64,000 bases of DNA from Vibrionales bacterium SWAT-3 (GTDB taxonomy: Bacteria > Pseudomonadota > Gammaproteobacteria > Enterobacterales > Vibrionaceae), in NCBI GenBank assembly GCA_000169995.1, contig AAZW01000026.1, positions 1 to 64,000 of the forward strand, read 5' to 3'. The notes under the pieces are model-generated. The model was not told the DNA's origin, searched no databases, and saw only the letters and a program-made list of their open reading frames with translations. The position numbers were made by a program, and so were the translations under genes. Position 1 is the stretch's first letter; each line of letters begins with the position of its first letter. This document shows positions 1-6,792 of this stretch, piece by piece.

Positions 1-396
1 AAAATGGGTCATTAAATTAGAGGGTTTGGGGATACCCTAATAATTTACCATAAACTAATTTAGTAGAATCACTGACACATTTTTGCCCCAAAGTGTGTTT
101 AGAGCGCATGAAGCTATCATGAGAACTATTTGGGCAACAGAGTGTTCACAAATTGTCTAACACTTATTCGTGCATCAGGCTGGAACATATTTTGCCGATC
201 AATTCATGCTACACAGAAAAAATCTGTATTTAGTGATGTAGGCACAGAACTTTAGAGATTAAGCTGTTGTTATTCAATGCAAAACAGATGTATGGTTTAC
301 GTCATTAAGATACTAGACAGAATAATTCTATATTTAAGTGCAGAATTATTCTGTCTAATATAGCTGTTAGGCTACAAAATTAATATACGGACAAAA
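1..396. other. Non-coding left edge of the cassette region
   Basis: No convincing gene is seen here. The stretch is AT-rich and ends in a GTTAGGC heptamer at 366-372 that fits the consensus right half (GTTRRRY) of an integron recombination site. If that reading is correct, the methyltransferase cassette begins at 367. No integron integrase gene is visible, so the window would hold only part of an array. The only other structure noticed is the inverted repeat at 314-357. Confidence 0.4.
314..357. repeat. 16-bp perfect inverted repeat upstream of the methyltransferase
   Basis: The arms at 314-329 and 342-357 are exact reverse complements, separated by 12 bp. The stem is A/T-rich with no T run directly after it, so it is not a typical intrinsic terminator. 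It lies just before the presumed cassette boundary at 366. It could be a transcriptional element, a protein-binding palindrome or the remains of a recombination site; none of these can be chosen from sequence alone. Confidence 0.6.
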
Positions 397-1194
397 ATGG
401 ATTATTTGAGTATAAATAAAGAAGCATGGGATAAAAGAACCAAGGTACACATTGAATCGGAGTTCTATGATGTCGCATCATTTAAGAATGGTAGATGTTC
501 GCTAAATCCAATCGAGCTAAAACAAGTAGGAAATGTTCAAGGAAAGTCTCTATTGCACCTACAGTGTCATTTTGGTCAAGATACCTTGTCTTGGGCTCGC
601 TTAGGTGCAGAGGTCACAGGTGTCGATTTATCTGCTAATGCAATCAAGCATGCTAATTCACTAAAGCAGGTTTTGGATTTAAAAGCGGATTTTATTGAAT
701 GTGATGTTGTTCAATTTGGTCATGAAAATAAGCAACAATTCGATATCGTATTTACTTCATACGGTGTGTTGTGTTGGCTACCCAACTTAGTTGATTGGGC
801 ACAGACTATTGCCAAGGCACTAAAAGTCGGCGGGGAGTTTCACCTAGTTGAGTTCCATACGTTTCATGACTTGCTATCTGGTTACTCGTATTTTCCGGAT
901 AGAGCGCCTGACGTTGAAGAGGGCGGCACTTATACAGAAAACTGCGATGGTACAAAATCAACTACGGTTACTTGGTCTCATCCAATAAGTGAGGTTATAA
1001 ACGCCTTAATCGACGCAGGTTTAAAGATTGAGTCTTTCTCTGAGCATCCATATAGCCCATATAACTGTTTTGATGATTTGGAGTCAGTATCAAACTTGGG
1101 ATACCAAATGTTGTATAAAGGTCAACAGATTCCTTTGTTATATTCAATCAAAGCGCGAAAAGTCGCCTTACAATTCTTTCAAGCAGACAGCTAA
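397..1194 (+). CDS. Class I SAM-dependent methyltransferase (cassette gene)
   Basis: This encodes a 265-residue cytosolic protein of the class I methyltransferase fold. The glycine-rich SAM loop is recognisable around residues 50-75 (LLHLQCHFGQD followed by the acidic end VTGVDLS), and a motif-IV-like segment lies near residue 115 (FDIVFTSYGVLCWL). The substrate cannot be told from the sequence. The gene sits alone between a putative cassette start at 366 and an attC-like tail beginning at 1189, which suggests that it is an integron gene cassette. The start follows the boundary closely, as is usual in cassettes, and no strong Shine-Dalgarno sequence is visible. It is full length for this kind of stand-alone methyltransferase. 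Confidence 0.8.
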   Translation: MDYLSINKEAWDKRTKVHIESEFYDVASFKNGRCSLNPIELKQVGNVQGKSLLHLQCHFGQDTLSWARLGAEVTGVDLSANAIKHANSLKQVLDLKADFIECDVVQFGHENKQQFDIVFTSYGVLCWLPNLVDWAQTIAKALKVGGEFHLVEFHTFHDLLSGYSYFPDRAPDVEEGGTYTENCDGTKSTTVTWSHPISEVINALIDAGLKIESFSEHPYSPYNCFDDLESVSNLGYQMLYKGQQIPLLYSIKARKVALQFFQADS

Positions 1195-1283
1195 CAGTCA
1201 GCAATTTTGGCTTGATTCAGTTAAGTGATTACGGTGGCATTGATTGAGTGTAGTGGCGACTAGCTGCTACTCAACAAGGCGTT
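1189..1283 (+). other. attC-like site of the first cassette, cut by the IS1111-type element
   Basis: The segment starts with AGCTAAC at the stop codon of the methyltransferase and ends in GGCGTT at 1278-1283. The remaining bases of the right-hand core, AGCA, are found at 2845-2848 on the far side of the insertion. Rejoining them gives GGCGTTAGCA, a normal attC right end. The heptamer GTTAGCA is also the exact complement of the left core TGCTAAC at 3626-3632, as expected for the start and the end of one cassette. The internal arms of this site were not resolved well by eye. Confidence 0.55.
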
Positions 1284-1586
1284 GATATGACCCCCACTGT
1301 CAATTAAAAACGTAGAAGTTTCTGCTCCCTCATTTCAGAGCCTTTGTTCATTTTGGGATAGTGTTACCGCATAGATGAAGCAAGTAATGTCGTCGGTTCT
1401 CATGCTGATATACGTGGATTGCTCATCGTTTGATGAGTAGAGCCTACCTTACTTGTTCCGTCGTAGCACCTGTCTTCAGTCTATGCTCGTGGTTCAATAC
1501 AGCCGAAGCTATATTGCCGTCCTAACGCCGTCGGTGTTTGTGCCACTCCCGATGCTTTATCCAATGCGATAACACTAATTCTGTCT
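1284..1586 (-). ncRNA. Candidate guide RNA (bridge/seekRNA) region of the IS1111-type element
   Basis: About 300 bp without an ORF follow the transposase stop codon; IS1111-group elements are known to encode their guide RNA in this position. On the transposase strand the region holds GGCGTTAG (within 1521-1529), identical over 8 bases to the attC core across the insertion point. It also holds ATATCAG (1405-1411), identical over 7 bases to the sequence that joining the two element ends would make. These matches were found by eye and the RNA fold was not computed, so the RNA itself is an inference. Confidence 0.45.
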
Positions 1587-2741
1587 TCATGCCGGTAAAC
1601 GAGCGATTCGAGTTCTAGGATCTACGTCGCTAATGACAACTTCACGCGCAATGGCCCAGATGTAAGCGATCATCTCTCTTGCGATGGCGACCACAACGAC
1701 ATTTCGGTGTTTACCTTTTTGTAATAGTCGTTGGTAACGACGACATAACCTTTGCTGGGCTTGCCAAGCGATATCAACTATCTCTTTAGGCAGCCCTTCT
1801 TGCCTTAGTTGCAGCTCTACAGATATGTTCGCTTTATGCTTATAGGTGTGTGCGCCTTCAACGAGTAACCGTCTGGCTCGACTGTTGCCACACTTTGTTA
1901 AGCTGCCACGACGAGTTTTACCTCCACTGGAGTTTTCTGTTGGAACAAGCCCAAGGTAAGCCATAAGCTTTCTTGGATGGTCGAACCGCCGTAAGTCACC
2001 CAGCTCAGCTATTGTGCCAAGAGCTACGAGTAACCTAACACCCCGCATAGCTTGAATGGCTTTCACAACAGGATAGTATCGCCAGTTTTTGACCTGATGG
2101 AGCAGTTCATTATCGAGTCGTTGCAGCCGCTGTATCCGCTCATTGATTGTAATGATCATCTCTTGCAAGACGATTTGTTGACTATGGTGAGGAAGAATGA
2201 GGTCGGTCAGCCACCGTAGATGCTTTTTAGACCAGTTATCATTGACCGTCGCTTGGATATTATTGCGAAGAAGAAAGCCTTTGAGTTGGAACTTTGCGTC
2301 TTTGAGATCTTTCATTGCCGTTTCTCTGGCACGCGAGAGATCTCGAATAGCTTCATCTTCGGCTTCTGGTACATAGATGGGTGTAAGCTCTTCGGCTTTT
2401 AACAGCTTGGCGAGCTTTGCTGCGTCTCGTTTGTCAGTTTTAACTTTATCGCCTGGCTTCTTAGGTATAAGTGATGGAGCGACGACATAGCAGCAGTGTC
2501 CAAGGCTCGTAATCAGGCGATAAGTCCAGTAACCACACGGTCCTGCTTCATAGACAAAGTGCAGAGTGGCTTTTGGATACTTGGATTGCAGTTGTCTGGC
2601 TAATTTAATAAGCGCGGACTTGTTAGATTTAATACGGCCAAGGTGTTGTGGGTTTGCCCCTCGATGTTCTTGTAAAACAGCGACTTGAATAAATGACTTA
2701 TGCGTATCTAAGCCAATGAAAATTATGCTATCTTTACTCAT
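1587..2741 (-). CDS. IS110 family (IS1111 group) DEDD transposase
   Basis: The 384-residue protein has the two-part architecture of IS110 transposases. The N-terminal RuvC-like DEDD domain shows FIGLDTHK near residue 10, YEAGPCGYW near residue 65 and a TDKRDA motif near residue 100. The C-terminal Tnp_20 domain, residues about 240-340, holds MRGVRLLVALGTIAELGDL and LMAYLGLVPTENSSGG, which includes the likely serine nucleophile region. The start at 2741 is chosen over 2753 because a TGGAGG Shine-Dalgarno sequence precedes it at good spacing. The protein is complete with no internal lesion, so the element may still be active. Confidence 0.93.
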   Translation of the reverse strand: MSKDSIIFIGLDTHKSFIQVAVLQEHRGANPQHLGRIKSNKSALIKLARQLQSKYPKATLHFVYEAGPCGYWTYRLITSLGHCCYVVAPSLIPKKPGDKVKTDKRDAAKLAKLLKAEELTPIYVPEAEDEAIRDLSRARETAMKDLKDAKFQLKGFLLRNNIQATVNDNWSKKHLRWLTDLILPHHSQQIVLQEMIITINERIQRLQRLDNELLHQVKNWRYYPVVKAIQAMRGVRLLVALGTIAELGDLRRFDHPRKLMAYLGLVPTENSSGGKTRRGSLTKCGNSRARRLLVEGAHTYKHKANISVELQLRQEGLPKEIVDIAWQAQQRLCRRYQRLLQKGKHRNVVVVAIAREMIAYIWAIAREVVISDVDPRTRIARLPA

Positions 2742-2870
2742 GCTAGCCTCCAAATTTAGTTGTTTGACGCACTAATTATGGCTCTGGCTTAAAGCTAACC
2801 CACGATATTGGAGGCTAGCACCTTTCGTGGGGGTCATTATGTCTAGCAACCTTATCGAGAGATCAAACAA

Positions 2871-3659
2871 GTGAAGTATATAATAGCCATCATTTTTTCA
2901 TTACTCGTGGTGGGGTGTTCGTACGAAGATATTAAAGAGTCGATAGTTCCAAAGGAAGAATCATCTTTTGCCAAGGGCTATTTAGAACAACTTCGATTAA
3001 AGAATTATGAGTACATAAAATCTCAAATGCATCCAGAGCTTCTTGCCAAAGTAACAGTTGAAGAACTGGATAAATTGTCTGGATTTTTTCCAGAAGGTGA
3101 GCCTTTAAATACTGAATTAATGGGTTCAAATGTTCGTACATTCAATGATGTTTGGTCAGCGAATTTTTCGTTTGAGTCTAAATTTGAAGTAGATTGGTCA
3201 ATATCAAGTGTTTCCATGATGAAGCAAGATGGAAAGATTTTGGTGACTGGAGTTAATGTTTATCGAACCAATGAATCACAAAAGGTATTAAACTCTTTTG
3301 GTAATGCAGAAATAAGTATTTCTAGGGTTTTAATATTTGCACTAACAGTAGTTACTCCAATCTTCATGATCGTAACTTGCTTTTTTGTTTACCGAACCCC
3401 CATAGAGAAAAAATGGCGCTGGTACTTATTGTCGTTTGTTGGTCTCGGTGCGATAGCAATGAATTGGACTACTGGCGAAATAGCCACGAAAATAGCAACA
3501 ATAAAACTCCTTGGTTTTGGTGCTGGTGCTGCAAGCGAATTCGCTCCGTTTATATTTACTTTTACAATACCTATCGGGGCAATAACATTTTGGCTAAAAC
3601 GCAAAAAAATGATTGAACAAACAATTGCTAACAAGGCCAGTCAGCAGGACGCAGCATAG
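2871..3659 (+). CDS. Cassette-encoded putative membrane lipoprotein, function unknown
   Basis: This 262-residue protein starts at a GTG 26 bp after the cassette boundary. It has a lipoprotein signal with lipobox LVVGC (Cys near residue 16), a roughly 120-residue soluble domain, and a C-terminal half with about three hydrophobic segments (near residues 150-172, 185-205 and 222-242). A lipid-anchored N-terminal domain joined to a multi-span membrane tail is unusual, and no family was recognised. The last codons run into the attC site at 3626-3685, a common arrangement in gene cassettes. The promoter would have to come from outside; the IS1111-type element just upstream separates it from the preceding cassette. 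Confidence 0.7.
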   Translation: MKYIIAIIFSLLVVGCSYEDIKESIVPKEESSFAKGYLEQLRLKNYEYIKSQMHPELLAKVTVEELDKLSGFFPEGEPLNTELMGSNVRTFNDVWSANFSFESKFEVDWSISSVSMMKQDGKILVTGVNVYRTNESQKVLNSFGNAEISISRVLIFALTVVTPIFMIVTCFFVYRTPIEKKWRWYLLSFVGLGAIAMNWTTGEIATKIATIKLLGFGAGAASEFAPFIFTFTIPIGAITFWLKRKKMIEQTIANKASQQDAA

Positions 3660-3685
3660 CTGCGCCTCTGCTGGCGGCATTAAAT
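3626..3685 (+). other. attC site of the lipoprotein cassette, with altered core base
   Basis: The left core TGCTAAC (3626-3632) is followed by paired arms, CCAGTCAGCAGG against CCTCTGCTGG, around a GCAGCATAGCTGC loop. The right core reads ATTAAAT (3679-3685) where GTTAAAT is expected. The expected form is the exact complement of the left core ATTTAAC at 4012-4018 in the next site. The G-to-A change hits the base at the recombination point. Confidence 0.8.
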
Positions 3686-4004
3686 GGCAATCATGGATAT
3701 CGAAGCTATCAAACAAGTTCTGAGATCTTGGTTAGAGGAAGGCTACCTAGAAGGTGAACTATCAGTAGAGCCAGAATGGTATGTCTTGTGGCAGCCTGAA
3801 GAACTGGAAGAATTCAATCGCGACTATCAGATCGCCGAGTACGCTCCTGGCTTTTTAACATTCGGCGGCAATGGTGGCGGTGAGCTTTTGGTTGTGAATG
3901 AAGCAGAAGAGGTGTTTTACATTCCAAGCATTGGTATAGCACCAGAATCGGCCATTAAGATTGCAAATAGCCTGCAAGAATTTAAAGGCTACATGCAGCA
4001 ATGA
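3684..4004 (+). CDS. SMI1/KNR4 (SUKH) family protein, cassette gene
   Basis: The 106-residue acidic protein carries the central SUKH pattern: YAPGFLTFGGNGGGELLVV at residues about 52-70, followed by a beta strand and VFYIPSIG near residue 80. SUKH proteins often act as immunity proteins for contact-dependent or polymorphic toxins, but no toxin gene lies next to this one, so that role is only a possibility. The gene begins within the attC-derived TTAAATGG boundary and ends eight bases before the left core of the next attC, so it fills its cassette almost completely. Orphan SUKH genes are common in Vibrio cassette arrays. Confidence 0.8.
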   Translation: MAIMDIEAIKQVLRSWLEEGYLEGELSVEPEWYVLWQPEELEEFNRDYQIAEYAPGFLTFGGNGGGELLVVNEAEEVFYIPSIGIAPESAIKIANSLQEFKGYMQQ

Positions 4005-4011
4005 ACAAGCC

Positions 4012-4089
4012 ATTTAACAAGGCCAAGCAGCATCGCGCACTCTGTGCGCTGTACCTCGCTACGCTCGGCCGCTGTTGGCGGCGTTATCC
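4012..4089 (+). other. attC site of the SUKH cassette
   Basis: A 78-bp imperfect palindrome: left core ATTTAAC (4012-4018), arm AAGGCCAAGCAGC pairing with GCTGTTGGCGGC, an inner hairpin GCGCACtctGTGCGC, and right core GTTATCC (4083-4089). It is clearly related to the site at 3626-3685, sharing AACAAGGCCA and TGGCGGC. This is the last attC recognised before ordinary chromosomal genes. Confidence 0.9.
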
Positions 4090-4221
4090 CTACTTTTCAT
4101 AATACTTACCAGCCAAAATAGAGCAAAGTGCGTAACTCGCTTTTGTCCAATTCCGTGATTGTTAAGTTCGATGAAGAGATAAAGCCTTCAAATCAAGCTA
4201 AGTATGCTTTGAAAATGTGAT

Positions 4222-4258
4222 TAAAAAGGCTGAGTCAGTAACCTGCTCAGCCCTTTCA
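4222..4258 (-). terminator. Intrinsic terminator of the M32 carboxypeptidase gene
   Basis: GGCTGAG (4228-4234) and CTCAGCC (4246-4252) form the stem. On the minus strand it is followed by TTTTTAA. It lies 40 bp beyond the stop codon of the carboxypeptidase gene. Confidence 0.85.
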
Positions 4259-4293
4259 TTTATTGTTCTATACAGCCTGTGTTGATGCGCTAA

Positions 4294-5766
4294 CTAAAGG
4301 TAACGACTTCTCAAATGATCTTTGAAGTATTGCGCATTCAAAGTTTCGCCTGTTGCGCCTTTCACCAAATCATCAGTGCTTAGTAGGCTGCCTTTGCTCC
4401 AAATATTCGATTCTAGCCAAGTGAAGATAGGGGATAGGTCGCCGCTTTCAATTACTGAGTTTACATCGACTGTCTTCTTCATTGAAGCCATGAACTGCGC
4501 CGCGTACATCGCACCTAGTGTGTAAGATGGAAAGTAGCCGAATGCGCCATCTGTCCAATGGATATCTTGCATACAGCCATTGGTGAAGTTACCTTCTGTG
4601 CTTAAACCTAGGTAAGACTGCATCTTGCTGTTCCATAACTCAGGCACATCAGTGTGCTTGATTTTACCGTTTATCAGGTCACGTTCAATCTCGTAACGTA
4701 AGATAACGTGCGCTGGGTAGGTCAGCTCATCGGCATCAACACGGATGAAGTCTTTCTTCACGCGAGTATAGATCTTCTGGAAGTTATCTTTCTCAAATTC
4801 TGAGCCTGAGAACTGTTGTCCTGCTAGGTTGGCTAAGTGTCCGATGAATGGGTCGCTGCGGCCAACTTGCATCTCGAAGAACAAAGACTGAGATTCATGA
4901 ATACCCATAGAGCGAGCTTCACCGGCAGGTTGGCCTGCTAGGTGTTTAGGTAAGCCTTGCTCATAACGTGCATGTCCTGTTTCGTGGACGATGCCCATTA
5001 AACTTTGAACGAATTCAGCTTCATCGTAGCGAGTCGTGATACGTACGTCTGAAGGAACACCACCACAGAAAGGGTGAACACTTTCATCTAATCGGCCGTG
5101 TTCGAAATCGAATTGAAGCAGCTTCATCACTTCTAGGCCAAGTGCTTTTTGTTTCTCTGTCGAGTAGATAGCCGATGGCGCGTTAAATTGCTCGCTCGAT
5201 TGCTTTTCGATCACTTCGTCAATCAGGCTTGGTAGCCAAGTTTTAACGTCTGCAAATAAGACATCCAATGAAGTAGAGCTGGTGCCCGGTTCGTAGATAT
5301 CCAGCATCGCATCATAAGGGGTTAAGTTAGCGGCATCGGCGCGGATTTGTGCTTCTTCACGCGATAGCTCAACCACTTCACGCCAATTCTTTTCAAAACC
5401 AACCCAGTCGTTTTCTCCACGTTGGCTACGCCACGCATGCTCACACTTTGAACCCGCTAGAGATTTCGCTTCAACCAGTTTTTCTGGAAGTAGGTTAGCT
5501 TGTTGCCATTGGCGTTTTATTTCACGAAGTGACGATTGTTGTTCGTTGTTCAGCGCTTCGTTTTCAGCGTCTGCAATCCAATCGCCCAGTTGTGGCTGAG
5601 TCATTAAGCCGTGAATGTGAACAGAAAGCTCGGCCATTGCTTCACTGCGTGCTTGGTTACCGCCAGCTGGCATCATGGAAGCTTGGTCCCAACCACAGAT
5701 AGAGGCTAGGTGTTGAAAGCGTGAACATTTTTGAGAGTGTTCGACTAGTTTTTTGAATGCGCTCAT
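4294..5766 (-). CDS. Carboxypeptidase Taq, M32 family metallopeptidase
   Basis: The 490-residue protein is full length for the M32 family of zinc carboxypeptidases, which remove C-terminal residues from peptides in the cytosol. The zinc-binding HEXXH motif is HETGH at residues 261-265, and the third ligand lies in GIHESQS near residues 289-294. Other family landmarks are ICGWDQASMMP near residue 23, where the family has its conserved WD..T.MP segment, and the C-terminal QDIHW and FGYFPSYTLGAMYAAQ segments. The gene stands alone, with its own terminator at 4222-4258. It marks the return from cassette DNA to core chromosome. Confidence 0.95.
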   Translation of the reverse strand: MSAFKKLVEHSQKCSRFQHLASICGWDQASMMPAGGNQARSEAMAELSVHIHGLMTQPQLGDWIADAENEALNNEQQSSLREIKRQWQQANLLPEKLVEAKSLAGSKCEHAWRSQRGENDWVGFEKNWREVVELSREEAQIRADAANLTPYDAMLDIYEPGTSSTSLDVLFADVKTWLPSLIDEVIEKQSSEQFNAPSAIYSTEKQKALGLEVMKLLQFDFEHGRLDESVHPFCGGVPSDVRITTRYDEAEFVQSLMGIVHETGHARYEQGLPKHLAGQPAGEARSMGIHESQSLFFEMQVGRSDPFIGHLANLAGQQFSGSEFEKDNFQKIYTRVKKDFIRVDADELTYPAHVILRYEIERDLINGKIKHTDVPELWNSKMQSYLGLSTEGNFTNGCMQDIHWTDGAFGYFPSYTLGAMYAAQFMASMKKTVDVNSVIESGDLSPIFTWLESNIWSKGSLLSTDDLVKGATGETLNAQYFKDHLRSRYL

Positions 5767-6071
5767 TTGACTACTCTTAATTTGGTTTCTTTAAATGACC
5801 CATAAGGCTGCATCAGTTTAAGGGGCATCTCGATGTTTAGTACTTTGAAGTTGGTCACTTCACTTTGTTTCTGAGGCTGTTCTTCTCAGTAGAAGATATA
5901 GCCCAAACAAGGTAGGGCAGTGATATGCCAGTAATTTACTATTTGTTAACAAATTAAACTGTACCATTGTGCACAAAATCAGTGACTTGTATAGCTGATG
6001 GCAATTGTTGCTTGCGAATTGTTCAGATACACGGTATTGATGATAGATCGCTGAACAAGAATGACAATGAT

Positions 6072-6707
6072 ATGGATATTTTGAACTTTGAGGCATTTCT
6101 GATTGCCATCACTATTTTAACGCTAACGCCGGGTTTAGATACGGCATTGGTGATTCGCAATACCAGTCGCTCTGGCTTAGCTGACGGCTGTATGACGAGC
6201 TTCGGTATCTGTGCTGGGTTATATGTACACGCCTTTTTCTCTGCAGTCGGTATTTCTGCGATTCTTGCTCAATCGGCAGAGCTATTTCAAGCCGTAAAAA
6301 TGGTGGGTGCAGTTTACTTAATCTGGCTTGGTTTAAGTAGCTTACGTGCCTTAATGAAAAATGGTGGTGGGTTGAAAGTAGGCGAGCAAACTCAACAAGC
6401 CTACAGTGCCAAACGATCGCTACGAGAAGGCTTTTTATCTAACGTTTTAAACCCAAAGACCGCAGTCTTCTATTTGGCATTTTTACCTCAATTTGTTAAC
6501 CCTGAAGGCTCGCCGTTATTGCAGTCTATGCTTATGGCTTCGGTTCATTTCATTATCGCTATGCTTTGGCAATGTGGTTTAGCAGGGGCGTTAAATTCTG
6601 CTAAAAATCTACTAAAGAATGCAAGCTTCATGAAGTGGATGGAAGGCGTAACCGGTATGGTATTGGTGGGGTTAGGCGTCAAGCTTCTGATGGAAAAGCC
6701 CGCTTAG
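6072..6707 (+). CDS. LysE/RhtB family amino-acid exporter
   Basis: This is a 211-residue inner-membrane protein of the LysE/RhtB translocator family. It has the conserved N-terminal ITILTLTPGLDTALVIRN segment (family motif with T/TPGP) and about six hydrophobic segments. A further landmark is the LRxxFxxxxLNPKTAVFYLAFLPQF pattern around residue 130. Family members export amino acids or their derivatives; the substrate here is unknown. The start at 6072 is preferred over the longer frame from 5967 because homologues begin just before the PGLDT helix and the extra 35 residues are not membrane-like. The Shine-Dalgarno sequence is weak. It is transcribed away from the carboxypeptidase and closed by the hairpin at 6732-6774. 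Confidence 0.9.
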   Translation: MDILNFEAFLIAITILTLTPGLDTALVIRNTSRSGLADGCMTSFGICAGLYVHAFFSAVGISAILAQSAELFQAVKMVGAVYLIWLGLSSLRALMKNGGGLKVGEQTQQAYSAKRSLREGFLSNVLNPKTAVFYLAFLPQFVNPEGSPLLQSMLMASVHFIIAMLWQCGLAGALNSAKNLLKNASFMKWMEGVTGMVLVGLGVKLLMEKPA

Positions 6708-6731
6708 TTTCTGTCTCCTTATGAACAATAG

Positions 6732-6774
6732 AAAGCCCGCGCTAGGTTCTTGTTACCAAAATAGCGTGGGCTTT
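6732..6774 (+). terminator. Terminator of the LysE-type gene
   Basis: The stem is formed by AAAGCCCGCGCTA (6732-6744) and TAGCGTGGGCTTT (6762-6774), with one G-T pair. It is 25 bp after the LysE stop and could act in both directions. Confidence 0.8.
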
Positions 6775-6792
6775 GTCGTATTACACGGCAGG

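Larger units (their letters stand above)
1284..2844 (-). mobile_element. IS110 family, IS1111-group insertion sequence inserted in an attC junction
   Basis: The element is about 1561 bp and carries one DEDD transposase gene on the minus strand. Subterminal inverted repeats ATGACCCCCAC (1287-1297) and GTGGGGGTCAT (2827-2837) are exact complements lying 3 and 7 bp inside the inferred ends. Such subterminal repeats are typical of the IS1111 group. No target duplication is seen, as expected for this family. The flanks rejoin to an intact attC right core. An IS1111-attC group that targets cassette recombination sites is known, and this copy fits it. The long non-coding end lies downstream of the transposase. 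Confidence 0.85.

Noticed and set aside
155..372. Possible complete attC site before the methyltransferase cassette (GTCTAAC at 155-161 to GTTAGGC at 366-372)
   Set aside because: The span is about 218 bp, long for an attC, and no matching inner arms were found; only the right heptamer is retained as a hint.
5967..6071. N-terminal extension of the LysE-type gene
   Set aside because: The 35 extra residues are not membrane-like, contain several cysteines and are not expected in the family; the start at 6072 fits better.
5860..6096. Minus-strand 78-residue ORF between carboxypeptidase and LysE genes
   Set aside because: It overlaps the LysE start, has no ribosome site or recognisable motif, and low-complexity His/Ser-rich sequence.
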